Source: Pseudonocardia sp. MH-G8 (GTDB lineage Bacteria > Actinomycetota > Actinomycetes > Mycobacteriales > Pseudonocardiaceae). From it: a DNA stretch of 64,000 bases. Below the pieces are notes generated by a model, which was given only the letters and a program-made list of their open reading frames with translations, was not told where the DNA came from and ran no database searches. A program made the position numbers and the translations under genes. Shown piece after piece: positions 33,797 to 43,215 of this stretch (position 1 is the first letter of the stretch; each line of letters opens with the position of its first letter). The stretch is taken from the NCBI RefSeq assembly GCF_002262885.1, contig NZ_NKYF01000014.1, forward strand, positions 154,389 through 218,388, read 5' to 3'.

Positions 33797-35671
33797 TCAC
33801 CCGCCGCGTACGGCGGTGCGTTCGGTGCCCGGGTCGGGCACCGAGATGCCGTACTCGCGGATCTTGCGGTAGATCGTGGCGCGGGACGTGCCGAGGTGGC
33901 GGGCCGCCTCGAGCTTGTTGCCGTCGGTGTAGACCAGCGCGTCGATGATGGCGTCGCACTCGATGGCTTCCAGCGGGGTGAGCACGCGGCGCGTGGTGGA
34001 CCGGCACTCCGGTGGCAGGTCGGCGAGCTCCACCACGCCGGACCTGCGCTTGGCCACGACCTTGCGCAGGACCTGGTAGAGCTGCTCGACGTTGCCGGGC
34101 CACCGGTTGCGCGTCAGCACGCGCATGACCTCGGCGGAGCAGGAGAGCGTGGCGCCGCGGCCGAGGCGCGCGAGCAGGTGCGGCACCAGCTCGGCGACGT
34201 CCTCGATGTGGTGGCGCAGCGGCGGCACCTCCACGGTGCGGGGGAAGCACGACAGCAGGTCGGTGAGGTCGGCGCCGCGCCGGCGGCCCCCGCGCGTCAC
34301 GGTGGCAGCCACCCACGGCCGGTCCGCGTCGGTCGACTCGCGGAACGGCTCGAGCGTGTCGACCAGGGCCGCCACGCCGTCGGCGGGAAGCCGGTCGACG
34401 TGGGCGAGGACGAGCGTGCCGGCGCCGTTGCCGAGCTCGCCGGCCACCTCGGAGATCCACTGCGGCCCGTAGCCGTCGGCGTCGAGCACGCGCAGGTGGG
34501 CCGCCGGCGTGCGGTTGCGGTGCGCCGCGCGGGCAAGCGTCGCCTTGCCGGCCCCGGGCTCGCCCTCGAGGATCAGCCACTCGCGGGAGCGGAAGTGCCG
34601 GTCGACGGCCTGCCCGCACCTGTTCCACAGCGCGCCGGACCCGACGGCGGTGGGCAGCGCGGGCGCGAGCACCGGGCCGGCGCCGTCCCGCTCCGCGGGG
34701 CCGATCCGCGGCACCGCGTGCACCTGCAGGACGCCGCCGCTCACGCCGCCCTCGCTGAAGCTCGGCCGGCACTGCACGCGCACGGTGAGCCCGCTGGGCA
34801 GGTCGACCATCAGCTGCCGGGCCCGTCCGGAGCCGAGGGCTTCCGCCGCTTCGGCCAGCAGCGGTGTCTGGTCCCCGGGGTCGAACAGCTCCCGTGCCCG
34901 GTCGTTCATCATCAGCAGGTCCTCGCCGAGCGCGAACACCGCCCCGCGGTTGCGCCGGCAGGCCCGCAGGTAGTCCTGCATCAGGGAGTGCTCGCGGCGC
35001 CCGGAGTGCTCCAGCAGCGACTCCTCGATGCGGTGGGCGATCGCGGCTACGGCCGCGGCCATCATGGCGCCCGCGTTGGATCGCCAGCAGGTGATGTCGA
35101 CGACCCCGAACACCCGGCCGGTGACCGGATGGCGGACGGGAACCCCGGCGCACGCGAGGTTCTCGAGGTTGTCCACGTAGTGCTCGTGCCCGAAGACCTG
35201 CGTCGGCCCGCCCCCCTCCAGAGCACTGCCGATGCCGTTGGTGCCGACGTAGCGCTCGGCGTAGCTGAAGCCGGGGGCGAGGAACACGCGATCCAGGTGC
35301 CGGTCGAGCGTGGAGTCGCCGCTGCGGCGTTCCAGGACCACACCGCCCGCGTCGCAGAGGATCACGCTGACCGGTTCGGTGGCGAACTGGTCGGCGACGT
35401 CGCGGAGCACCGGTTGCGCGGCGCGGGTGAGCAGCGACTCGGGGTCGAGGTCGTCGGCGTAGGGCAGCTCGAAGTGGTCGACGGGCACCTGCCAGGACTG
35501 CGACCGCGACCAGGAGGCGAGGATCGGCTCCCGGACCACGCCGGGTTGCACCGGCTCGGCGTGGAGGAAGGAGACCCGCGCGCGGGCGAGCTCCTCCGCG
35601 GCAGGCTGGGCGGGAACCCGCGCGTGGCGCCCCGACACGGGGCCCTGCTCGTCGTCGGTCAACGCGGCCAC
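33797..35671 (-). CDS. mimR: MimR-like transcriptional activator (AcoR/Fis family)
   Basis: 624 aa from GTG. Order: N-terminal sensor, GAF domain (SVILCDAGGVVLERRSGDST, RYVGTNGIGSALEGGGPTQV), PAS-like segment, a degraded AAA+ module with Walker A GEPGAGKAT, and a C-terminal Fis-type HTH (NKLEAARHLGTSRATIYRKI). The GAFTGA loop that contacts sigma-54 is absent, as expected in actinobacteria, which lack sigma-54. MimR of Mycobacterium activates the binuclear iron monooxygenase genes; this gene is divergent from the prm operon and the same role is likely. A TCTCA/TGAGA dyad lies between them. Confidence 0.88.
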   Translation of the reverse strand: MAALTDDEQGPVSGRHARVPAQPAAEELARARVSFLHAEPVQPGVVREPILASWSRSQSWQVPVDHFELPYADDLDPESLLTRAAQPVLRDVADQFATEPVSVILCDAGGVVLERRSGDSTLDRHLDRVFLAPGFSYAERYVGTNGIGSALEGGGPTQVFGHEHYVDNLENLACAGVPVRHPVTGRVFGVVDITCWRSNAGAMMAAAVAAIAHRIEESLLEHSGRREHSLMQDYLRACRRNRGAVFALGEDLLMMNDRARELFDPGDQTPLLAEAAEALGSGRARQLMVDLPSGLTVRVQCRPSFSEGGVSGGVLQVHAVPRIGPAERDGAGPVLAPALPTAVGSGALWNRCGQAVDRHFRSREWLILEGEPGAGKATLARAAHRNRTPAAHLRVLDADGYGPQWISEVAGELGNGAGTLVLAHVDRLPADGVAALVDTLEPFRESTDADRPWVAATVTRGGRRRGADLTDLLSCFPRTVEVPPLRHHIEDVAELVPHLLARLGRGATLSCSAEVMRVLTRNRWPGNVEQLYQVLRKVVAKRRSGVVELADLPPECRSTTRRVLTPLEAIECDAIIDALVYTDGNKLEAARHLGTSRATIYRKIREYGISVPDPGTERTAVRGG

Positions 35672-35783
35672 ACCAGTGCCTCCTTCGGAGCGTCAGCGAT
35701 CCGTCCTGGCGATGAGAACCGGCGGCGGCGCCGGGATGGATCCCCAGCGTAGGGGTTTCCTCGCGGAGGGCAACCAGCTCATT

Positions 35784-35796
35784 TCTCATATTGAGA
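35784..35796. promoter_or_regulatory. TCTCA-N3-TGAGA dyad in the mimR-prmA intergenic region
   Basis: TCTCATATTGAGA is a perfect inverted repeat with a 3-bp spacer about 150 bp upstream of prmA, within an AT-richer patch of the 276-bp divergent space. It is the clearest candidate for the MimR-like activator site. Confidence 0.55.
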
Positions 35797-35947
35797 CCGC
35801 ATGCGCCAGTGGCGAGGGGTGTGATCCCGAGCACGAGGCGACGGCCCGGGGGCTGCTCCGAGCCCGCCGCCTCGAGCCCACCTCCGGAGTCGACGATGCC
35901 CGCACCGTCGAAGGCTCACGGCCACCCACCACCCGTGAGGAGATGAC

Positions 35948-37600
35948 GTGAGTCGGCAGAGTCTGGCCAAGGCTCATCAGAAGATCCAGGAACTGGCCTG
36001 GGAGCCGCAGTACCACGAGCCGTACATGAAGTACGGCACCGACTACACCTTCCGGAAGGCGGCGAAGAAGGACCCGCTCAAGCAGGTCCTGCGGTCCTAC
36101 TTCCCGATGGAGGAGGAGAAGGACCACCGCGTGTACGGCGCCCAGGACGGCGCGATCCGCGGCAACATGTTCCGCCAGGTGCAGGAGCGCTGGCTGGAGT
36201 GGCAGAAGCTGTTCCTGTCGATCATCCCGCTGCCGGAGATCTCGGCGGCGCGCTCGATGCCGATGCTGTTCAACGTGGTTCCCAACCCGGAGCTGCACAA
36301 CGGCCAGGCGATCCAGATGATCGACGAGGTCCGGCACTCCACGATCCAGCAGAACCTCAAGCGCCTGTACATGAACAACTACATCGACCCGGCGGGCTTC
36401 AACAACAGCCTGCGGAACTTCCAGAACGACTACTGCGGCACGATCGGCCGGCAGTTCGCCGAGGGGTTCATCACCGGTGATGCGATCACCGCGGCCAGCA
36501 TCTACCTGACGATCATCGCCGAGACGGCGTTCACGAACACGCTGTTCGTGGCGATGCCCGCCGAGGCCGCGGCCAACGGCGACTACCTGCTGCCCACGGT
36601 GTTCCACTCCGTGCAGTCCGACGAGTCGCGCCACATCTCCAACGGCTACGCCACGCTCCTGATGGTGCTGTCGGACGAGGACAACCGGCAGCTGCTCGAG
36701 CGCGACCTGCGCTACGCGTGGTGGAACAACCACCGGGTGGTGGACGCGGCCATCGGCACCTTCATCGAGTACGGCACGAAGGACCGCCGCAAGGACCGCG
36801 ACTCCTACGCGGAGATGTGGCGCCGCTGGATCTACGACGACTACTACCGCTCCTACCTCGTGCCGCTGGAGAAGTACGGCCTGACGATCCCGCACGACCT
36901 CGTCGAGGAGTCGTGGAAGCAGATCTGGGAGAACGGCTACGTCCACGAGGTTGCCCAGTTCTTCGCCACCGGGTGGCTCGCCAACTACTGGCGCATCGAC
37001 GCGATGACCGACGAGGACTTCGAGTGGTTCGAGTACAAGTACCCGGGCTGGTACGACAAGTACGGCAAGTGGTGGGAGAACTACTCCCGCCTCGCCACGC
37101 CCAACGGGCACCACGCGATCGTGGCCGAGAACGTCGACTACGTCTATCCGCACCGCTGCTGGACGTGCATGGTGCCGTGCCTGGTCCGTGAGGACATGGT
37201 CATGGACGAGGTCGACGGCCAGTGGCGCACCTACTGCCACGAGATGTGCCACTGGACCGACAAGGTCGCGTTCCGGCCGACCTACCAGGGCCGCGAGACC
37301 CCGAACATGGGGCGCCTCGTCGGGCACCGGGAGTGGGAGACCCTCTACCACGGCTGGAACTGGGCCGACGTCGTGTCCGACATGGGCTTCGTCCGCGACG
37401 ACGGCAAGACCATGACGGCGCAGCCGCACCTGGACCTGAACCCGCAGAAGATGTGGACGCTCGACCACATGCGGCGGATGCCACCGCTGCAGAGCCCGAA
37501 CGTGCTGCTCAACGAGATGAGCGACGCCGAGCGCGCGGCGTTCGCCGCCGACTACGTCCGCCAGGGACCGGCCGGCCGCCCGGCGCCCACCGACGCCTGA
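35948..37600 (+). CDS. prmA: propane 2-monooxygenase hydroxylase large (alpha) subunit
   Basis: 550 aa from GTG, with GAGGAG upstream. Soluble diiron monooxygenase large subunit. All six carboxylate/histidine ligands are present with canonical spacing: E97, E127, H130 (DEVRHS), E192 (IAETAF), E226, H229 (DESRHI); the intervals 30, 3, 62, 34 and 3 equal those of methane monooxygenase MmoX. The subfamily is that of propane (Prm/Mim) and tetrahydrofuran (Thm) monooxygenases, which sequence alone cannot fully separate. It hydroxylates propane at C2 or related substrates using O2 and NADH. Confidence 0.93.
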   Translation: MSRQSLAKAHQKIQELAWEPQYHEPYMKYGTDYTFRKAAKKDPLKQVLRSYFPMEEEKDHRVYGAQDGAIRGNMFRQVQERWLEWQKLFLSIIPLPEISAARSMPMLFNVVPNPELHNGQAIQMIDEVRHSTIQQNLKRLYMNNYIDPAGFNNSLRNFQNDYCGTIGRQFAEGFITGDAITAASIYLTIIAETAFTNTLFVAMPAEAAANGDYLLPTVFHSVQSDESRHISNGYATLLMVLSDEDNRQLLERDLRYAWWNNHRVVDAAIGTFIEYGTKDRRKDRDSYAEMWRRWIYDDYYRSYLVPLEKYGLTIPHDLVEESWKQIWENGYVHEVAQFFATGWLANYWRIDAMTDEDFEWFEYKYPGWYDKYGKWWENYSRLATPNGHHAIVAENVDYVYPHRCWTCMVPCLVREDMVMDEVDGQWRTYCHEMCHWTDKVAFRPTYQGRETPNMGRLVGHREWETLYHGWNWADVVSDMGFVRDDGKTMTAQPHLDLNPQKMWTLDHMRRMPPLQSPNVLLNEMSDAERAAFAADYVRQGPAGRPAPTDA

Positions 37601-37616
37601 GTGCGGGTCAGGCGAA

Positions 37617-37647
37617 GGGGGAGGACCGGTGCCGCCGGTCCTCTCCC
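37617..37647 (+). terminator. intercistronic hairpin between prmA and prmB
   Basis: GGGGGAGGACCGG and CCGGTCCTCTCCC pair over 13 bp with one wobble and a 5-nt loop, 17 bp after the prmA stop. As an attenuator or processing signal it would keep the hydroxylase transcript above that of the reductase. Confidence 0.6.
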
Positions 37648-37701
37648 TGCCGGCCCGGCCGTCCTCACGAGCCGAAGGGCGAGATCCATTGGGTGAGAAG
37701 C

Positions 37702-38745
37702 ATGGGTGAGAAGCACGTCGTCCGGTTCGAACCGGTCGGCATCGAGATCGAGGTCGACTCCGACCAGACGATCCTGCGCGCCGCCGCCGAGCAGGGCGTC
37801 CAGCTCATGCACGGGTGCAAGGAAGGCCAGTGCGCGGCCTGCAAGTCCTTCGTCCTCGAGGGCGAGGACATCGAGCTGGACAGCTACTCGACGTTCGCGC
37901 TGCCGGACTACGAGAAGGAGGAGGGGCAGACCCTGCTCTGCCGCGCGCACCCCTTCGAGGACCTCACCATCGAGCTCCTCAACTACGACGAGGAGATCAT
38001 CCGGTCCGGCCTCCCGCTGCGGACCGGGACCGTCGAGGTCGTGGCGATCGAGCCGGTGACCCACGACATGCGCCACCTGGTCGTCAAGCTCATCGAGCCC
38101 GAGGAGATCAAGTTCTTCCCGGGGCAGTACATGGACTTCCAGGTGCCGGGCACGGACGACACGCGCTCGTTCTCGATGGCGAACACGCCCAACCGGGACG
38201 GACACTTCGAGTTCGTCATCAAGGTCTATCCCGACGGGTTGTTCTCGCAGCACCTGGCCACGCGGCTGCAGGTGGGTGACCGGTTGGCGGTCGAGGCGCC
38301 GTTCGGGACCTTCACCCTGCGCGAGAGCCGCACGTGCGACCTCGTGTTCGTCGGCGGCGGAGCCGGGATGGCCCCGATGCTCGGGCTCCTGCGGTCGATG
38401 GCCGACCGCGGGGTCGAGCGCAAGGTCACCTTCTACTACGGGGCACGGACGCGGCGCGACCTGTGCTTCGAGAAGGAGCTCGTGGCCCTGTCCGAGCAGC
38501 TGGCGGACTTCACGTTCGTGCCGGCGCTGTCAGAACCCTCCGATGACGACGACTGGACGGGGGAGACCGGCCTGATCACCGACGTCGTCGCCCGGCGGGA
38601 GCCGTCGCTGGCGGGCCGGGACGCCTACGTCTGTGGCCCTCCGCCGATGGTCGACGCCGCGATCGTGACCTTGACCCGGCTCGGCTGCTCGGAGGGCCAC
38701 ATCTTCTACGACAAGTTCACGACCACCGGCGAGCCGGAAGGCTGA
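37702..38745 (+). CDS. prmB: propane monooxygenase reductase
   Basis: 347 aa. N-terminal plant-type [2Fe-2S] domain with C39, C44, C47 and C80 (HGCKEGQCAACKSF, LLCRAHP). Then a ferredoxin-NADP reductase-like FAD domain (FPGQYMDFQVPGTDDTRSFS) and an NAD domain (VFVGGGAGMAPMLGLLRSMA, YVCGPPPMVDAA). It passes electrons from NADH through FAD and the cluster to the diiron hydroxylase. ATG at 37702 is used; an in-frame GTG lies 9 bp earlier. Confidence 0.93.
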   Translation: MGEKHVVRFEPVGIEIEVDSDQTILRAAAEQGVQLMHGCKEGQCAACKSFVLEGEDIELDSYSTFALPDYEKEEGQTLLCRAHPFEDLTIELLNYDEEIIRSGLPLRTGTVEVVAIEPVTHDMRHLVVKLIEPEEIKFFPGQYMDFQVPGTDDTRSFSMANTPNRDGHFEFVIKVYPDGLFSQHLATRLQVGDRLAVEAPFGTFTLRESRTCDLVFVGGGAGMAPMLGLLRSMADRGVERKVTFYYGARTRRDLCFEKELVALSEQLADFTFVPALSEPSDDDDWTGETGLITDVVARREPSLAGRDAYVCGPPPMVDAAIVTLTRLGCSEGHIFYDKFTTTGEPEG

Positions 38746-38766
38746 TCCGCCAGACAAGGACGAGTC

Positions 38767-39957
38767 ATGACCACCACCGAACGCCCCGAACGGAGCGTCC
38801 CGAAGCCCGTCTTCACCGACGCGGAGGCCGGGGCGCGCGAGTTCCCCGACTCCGGTGCGAGTGCCCGGCGCTACAACTACTTCACACCGGCGAAGCGCAA
38901 GCAGACCCACTACGAGGACGTCACCGTCGAGGTGCAGCCCGACCCGCGGCACTACCTGACGCAGGGTTGGATCTACGGCTTCGCCAACGGCGACGCCGGC
39001 TACCCGCTGCACTGGACGAAGCTGAAGGCCTGGGGGGTGGACAAGCCCGAGCCCGTCCGCGGCGTGGGCACCGGCGGCATGGCCAAGGACTTCACGTGGC
39101 CGGCGCACGGCTGGCACGAGTTCCGCGACCCGAACGAGGAATGGGAGCAGAGCCTCTACCGCTACAACGCCAACGTCGTGCGGCAGCTGACCCAGAACGT
39201 CGACAACGCGCGCCATTCCAAGGCGTTCGAGCAGTGGTCGATGAACTGGGTGCGGTTCGTCGAGCGCAACGTCGGCGCGTGGATGCACATCGAGCACATC
39301 CTCGGGCTCTACGTGTTTGCGGCCAACGAGCGCTCCGCGCCGACGAACATGCACAACACCGCCCTCGCGGCGAACAGCACCCGCAAGATCCGGTTCGCGC
39401 AGGACCTGGCGCTGTACAACCTCACGCTGAGCGAGGAGATCGAGGACTTCGACGGCTCCGCGCACCTCGAGGCGTGGAACTCCGACGCCGAGTGGCAGGG
39501 CGCCCGGAAGGTGTGCGAGGCCCTCACCGCGGTGCAGGACGACTGGGGTGAGGCGGTCTTCGCAGCGAACATCGTGTTCGAGCCGCTGCTCGGGGAGCTG
39601 TTCCGCAGCAACCTGGTGATGCAGTCCGCGGCCGGGCACGGCGATTTCGTCACTCCGACGGTGATGGGTGCGGGCGAGACCGACTACTCCCAGCGGGACC
39701 TGCGCTGGACGGTCGCGTGCTTCGCGCCGCTCACCGAGGACCGCGAGTTCGCCGCGCACAACAAGGCGCTCATGCAGGGCTGGATGTCGCACTGGGTGCC
39801 GCAGGCCCTCGAGGCGGCCCGCCAGATGCAGCCGCTGTGGTCGCAGCCCGACGCCAAGCCCCCGCGGTTCGAGGACAGCCTCGACAAGGCCAAGAACCGG
39901 TTCGCCGGGATCTGCCGCGATCTCGGCCTCGAGACCCCTGAGGAGCTGAAGCAGTGA
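38767..39957 (+). CDS. prmC: propane monooxygenase hydroxylase small (beta) subunit
   Basis: 396 aa. Diiron monooxygenase beta subunit: same helical fold as the large subunit but without the full ligand set. Recognisable stretches are RRYNYFTPAKRKQTHYEDVT, LYRYNANVVRQLTQNVDNAR and WMHIEHILGLYVFAANERSA. Forms the alpha2beta2 hydroxylase with PrmA. RBS-like AAGGACGAG precedes the ATG. The stop overlaps the GTG of the coupling-protein gene. Confidence 0.93.
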   Translation: MTTTERPERSVPKPVFTDAEAGAREFPDSGASARRYNYFTPAKRKQTHYEDVTVEVQPDPRHYLTQGWIYGFANGDAGYPLHWTKLKAWGVDKPEPVRGVGTGGMAKDFTWPAHGWHEFRDPNEEWEQSLYRYNANVVRQLTQNVDNARHSKAFEQWSMNWVRFVERNVGAWMHIEHILGLYVFAANERSAPTNMHNTALAANSTRKIRFAQDLALYNLTLSEEIEDFDGSAHLEAWNSDAEWQGARKVCEALTAVQDDWGEAVFAANIVFEPLLGELFRSNLVMQSAAGHGDFVTPTVMGAGETDYSQRDLRWTVACFAPLTEDREFAAHNKALMQGWMSHWVPQALEAARQMQPLWSQPDAKPPRFEDSLDKAKNRFAGICRDLGLETPEELKQ

Positions 39958-40325
39958 CCGCGTTCAAGACCGCCGAGAGCCCATTCAAGTCGGACAACAC
40001 CGCGTCCAACATGTGCGGGTTCACGCTGATGAACAACCAGGTCGGGGCAGTGATCGCCAACGTGCTGTCCCGGCTCGACAACGTCGCCGTCACCCAGCTG
40101 CCCTCGATGGTCCGCGTCGACGGTCAGGGCCGCTTCGACGTCGTCTACGCCGACCTGGACGAGGAGGCCGGCGAGGAGGAGGGCTGGTTCGACGCGGCCG
40201 AGCTCGAGGAGAACATGTCCACCCACTACGGGCGCATGGTCCACCTCGACGACCGCACGATCATGTTCGCCAATCCCGAGGACGCCGCCGAGCACCTCGA
40301 TTTCGACCTGAAGCCGGTCTCGTAG
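39954..40325 (+). CDS. prmD: propane monooxygenase coupling (effector) protein
   Basis: 123 aa, slightly longer than the MmoB/DmpM family norm of about 90-140. Core: NMCGFTLMNNQVGAVIANVL, VTQLPSMVRVDGQGRFDVVY and MVHLDDRTIMFANPEDAAEH. It binds the hydroxylase, tunes oxygen reactivity and couples NADH use to substrate oxidation. GTG start overlaps the prmC stop. Confidence 0.92.
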   Translation: MTAFKTAESPFKSDNTASNMCGFTLMNNQVGAVIANVLSRLDNVAVTQLPSMVRVDGQGRFDVVYADLDEEAGEEEGWFDAAELEENMSTHYGRMVHLDDRTIMFANPEDAAEHLDFDLKPVS

Positions 40326-40342
40326 CTCCACCTGCTCCGGGT

Positions 40343-40371
40343 CGCCGCCCGCCCCTCACATCCGGGCGGCG
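40343..40371 (+). terminator. hairpin between prmD and the chaperonin gene
   Basis: CGCCGCCCG and CGGGCGGCG form a 9-bp GC stem with an 11-nt loop, 18 bp after the prmD stop, inside the 114-bp gap to the chaperonin gene. A partial terminator or a boundary between transcripts. Confidence 0.5.
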
Positions 40372-40439
40372 GCCCGGCCCGTTGATCCGCCCCCGCGCAG
40401 CAGACCGACGTATCCCGCTACACCCAGGAGGACCACACG

Positions 40440-42128
40440 ATGGCGAAGGAACTGCGATTCGGCGAGGAGGGACGGCGGCTGCTCCAGGCCGGCGTCGACC
40501 AGCTGGCCGAGGCCGTGAAGAGCACGCTCGGCCCGAAGGGTCGCAACGTCATCCTGGAGAAGATCACCGGCTCACCCGAGGTCACCAACGACGGCGTCAC
40601 GATCGCGCGGGAGATCCACCTGCGCGACCCGTTCGAGAACATGGGCGCCCAGCTGGTCAAGGAAGCCGCCGTCACGACCAACGACACCGTCGGCGACGGC
40701 ACCACCACCGCCACCGTGCTGGCCCAGGCGATCGTGCGGGAGGGGATGAAGTCCATCGCGGCGGGCGGCAACCCCGTCCTGGTCAAGCGGGGCGTCGACC
40801 TCGCTGTGGCCGCGCTCGTGCAACGCCTCACGACGGCGGCGCACCCGGTCTCGACCGAGCAGGACTACTCCCGGGTGGCCGCGATCTCGGCGAACGACGA
40901 CGACGTGATCGGCCACGCGGTCGGGAAGGCGCTGCACACGGTCGGCGACGACGGCGTCGTGACGGTGGCCGACACCCCGGTGCTGGGGCTGTCGGTGTCG
41001 TTCGTGGAGGACTTCGAGTTCGACAACGGCTACGTCACGCCGTACATGGTCACCAACCCCGGCACCCTCGAGGCGGTCGTCGACGACCCGTACATCCTGT
41101 TCTCGGCCGAGAAGATCAAGGACGTCCGGTCCCTGATGCCGGTGCTCGACGCGATCATGCGCGGCGAGCGGCGCCCGCTGGTGGTCGTGGCCGAGACCGT
41201 CGAGGGCACGGCGCTGCAGATGCTGGTGCACAACCACGTCAACCGCACCTTCCAGGCGGTGGCGATCAAGGCGCCGGGCTTCGGCGAGAAGCGCATCCAC
41301 CTGCTGGAGGACATGGCCGCGCTGTGTGGCGGCAAGGTGCACAGCAGGAGCTCGGCGTTCGCGCTGGAGCAGATCACCGTCGAGCACCTCGGCCGGGCCT
41401 CGCAGGTGCGCGTCACCAGCGACAGCACGACGATCATCGGCGGTGGTGGCGACCGGGGCGCCCTCGAGATGCGGCTCACCCAGCTGCGGGCCGAGCTCGC
41501 GCGCGCCACGATCGGCAGCGACGAGGACTTCCTGTCCGACCGCATCGCCCGGCTGTCGGGCAAGGCCGCGATCATCAGCGTGGGTGCGCCGACCAACGCC
41601 GAGGCGAAGGAGGTCCGCCACCGGGTCGACGACTCGCTGCAGGCCACCCGGGCGGCCATCGCCGAGGGCATCGTCGCCGGGGGCGGCGCCGCGCTGCTGC
41701 ACGCCGAGCCCGTGCTCGACGGCCTCGACGTCGACGGCGACTACCGCATCGGCGTGGAGATCGTGCGTCAGGCCCTGACCGAGCCGCTGCACCTCATCGC
41801 CTCGAACGCGGGCTACGACGGCGACGACGTGGTCAAACAGGTCACCGCGATGAGCGTCGACGACGGTTTCGACGCCCTGGAGGGCCGCTTCGGGAACATG
41901 GTCGAGATGGGGATCATCGACCCCCTGCGGGTGGTGCGCTCCGCACTCCAGAACGGCGCCTCGGTGGCCGGCCTCATCCTCACCACCAACTCGCTGGTGG
42001 CCGAGGAGGTCACCCCGTGGAACAAGTCGCTGATGACCGAGTTCGGGCAGCTCGACGGGGGTATCCCACAGCCGTCGCCGGATTCCAGCACCCCGCAGTC
42101 GCTCGGTCTGGGTCCGTCGGTCGGATGA
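40440..42128 (+). CDS. mimG: GroEL-like chaperonin of the monooxygenase cluster
   Basis: 562 aa. Full HSP60: STLGPKGRNVILEK, GDGTTTATVLAQAIVREGMK (ATP site, residues 85-90), apical domain around FEFDNGYVTPYMVTNPGTLE and C-terminal EGIVAGGGAALLHAE. The usual GGM-rich tail is missing; it ends STPQSLGLGPSVG. No groES lies beside it. In Mycobacterium and Gordonia a dedicated chaperonin (MimG) is needed for the large hydroxylase subunit to fold, and this one is placed directly after prmABCD, so the same role is inferred. Confidence 0.9.
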   Translation: MAKELRFGEEGRRLLQAGVDQLAEAVKSTLGPKGRNVILEKITGSPEVTNDGVTIAREIHLRDPFENMGAQLVKEAAVTTNDTVGDGTTTATVLAQAIVREGMKSIAAGGNPVLVKRGVDLAVAALVQRLTTAAHPVSTEQDYSRVAAISANDDDVIGHAVGKALHTVGDDGVVTVADTPVLGLSVSFVEDFEFDNGYVTPYMVTNPGTLEAVVDDPYILFSAEKIKDVRSLMPVLDAIMRGERRPLVVVAETVEGTALQMLVHNHVNRTFQAVAIKAPGFGEKRIHLLEDMAALCGGKVHSRSSAFALEQITVEHLGRASQVRVTSDSTTIIGGGGDRGALEMRLTQLRAELARATIGSDEDFLSDRIARLSGKAAIISVGAPTNAEAKEVRHRVDDSLQATRAAIAEGIVAGGGAALLHAEPVLDGLDVDGDYRIGVEIVRQALTEPLHLIASNAGYDGDDVVKQVTAMSVDDGFDALEGRFGNMVEMGIIDPLRVVRSALQNGASVAGLILTTNSLVAEEVTPWNKSLMTEFGQLDGGIPQPSPDSSTPQSLGLGPSVG

Positions 42129-42170
42129 CCCGGTCCGCCGGTTCGAATCGAATCCCGAGGAGGTGATCGC

Positions 42171-43199
42171 GTGAAGGCAGTGCGTGTGCACAAGTACCAC
42201 GCCGATCCGCAGATCGACGATGTTCCCGAGCCCACGCTCCAGGGTCCGCTGGACGTGCTCGTGAAGGTCGGTGGGGCCGGGGTGTGCCGGACCGACCTGC
42301 ACATCATGGAGGGGCAGTGGGCCGAGGCGATGGGCCCTGAGCTGCCGTACGTGATCGGGCACGAGAACGCCGGCTGGGTGCAGGAGGTGGGCGAGGGCGT
42401 CACCAATGTGGCGCCCGGTGACACGGTGATCCTGCACCCGCAGCCCAGCTGCGGCCTGTGCCGGGCCTGCCGCGCGGGCAAGGACATGCATTGCGTCAAC
42501 GCGTTCTTCCCCGGCCTGTCGAACAACGACGGGGGGATGGCGGAGTACCTGCGCACGACGGCGCGGGCGTGCGTGAAGCTCGAACCGTCCACGAACCCGG
42601 CCGACGTCGCGGCGCTGGCCGACGCCGGGATCACCGCCTACCACGCCGTGCGCAAGGCGGTGCCGGTGCTGTGGCCGGGAACCACCGCCGTGGTGCAGGG
42701 CGCGGGCGGGCTGGGGCACATCGGGATCCAGTGCCTGGCCGCGCTCACGGCGACCCGGATCGTCGTGGTCGACAAGAACCCGGACGCGCTGGAGCTGGCG
42801 CGCCGGATCGGCGCCGACGAGACCGTGCTGGCCGATGGCACCCACATCGACGCCGTGAAGGACCTCACCGGCGGCGAGGGCGCCGAGGTGGTGTTCGACT
42901 TCGTGGCCGAGCAGGGCGCGGAGAACGACGCCTGGCAGATGACCGCGCCCGATGGTGCCCAGTTCGTCATCGGCTACGGCGGGCAGTTCACCGCGCCGAC
43001 GCTGGATTTCGTGGCGAACGAGAAGAACGTGATCGGCAACATCGTCGGCACCTACAACGAGCTCGCCGAGCTCATGGTGCTCGCACAGGCCGGGAAGGTC
43101 ACCCTGCACACCAAGCAGTACCCGCTCGATGCGGCGCTGGACGCGCTGCACGACCTCGACGCCGGCCGTGTTCGCGGCCGGGCGATCCTCGTTCCCTGA
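42171..43199 (+). CDS. zinc-dependent alcohol dehydrogenase
   Basis: 342 aa from GTG, with GAGGAGG 6 bp upstream. MDR-type alcohol dehydrogenase: catalytic zinc ligands C39 and H64-E65 (GVCRTDLH, IGHENAG), structural zinc cysteines C94, C97, C100 and C108 (CGLCRACRAGKDMHC), Rossmann motif VVQGAGGLGHIGIQCLAAL and NAD-selecting VVDKN. In propane clusters the adjacent enzyme oxidises 2-propanol to acetone, the likely role here. In a tetrahydrofuran degrader it would act on a hydroxylated ring product. Confidence 0.9.
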   Translation: MKAVRVHKYHADPQIDDVPEPTLQGPLDVLVKVGGAGVCRTDLHIMEGQWAEAMGPELPYVIGHENAGWVQEVGEGVTNVAPGDTVILHPQPSCGLCRACRAGKDMHCVNAFFPGLSNNDGGMAEYLRTTARACVKLEPSTNPADVAALADAGITAYHAVRKAVPVLWPGTTAVVQGAGGLGHIGIQCLAALTATRIVVVDKNPDALELARRIGADETVLADGTHIDAVKDLTGGEGAEVVFDFVAEQGAENDAWQMTAPDGAQFVIGYGGQFTAPTLDFVANEKNVIGNIVGTYNELAELMVLAQAGKVTLHTKQYPLDAALDALHDLDAGRVRGRAILVP

Positions 43200-43215
43200 C
43201 GCGGAGGCCCACCAC

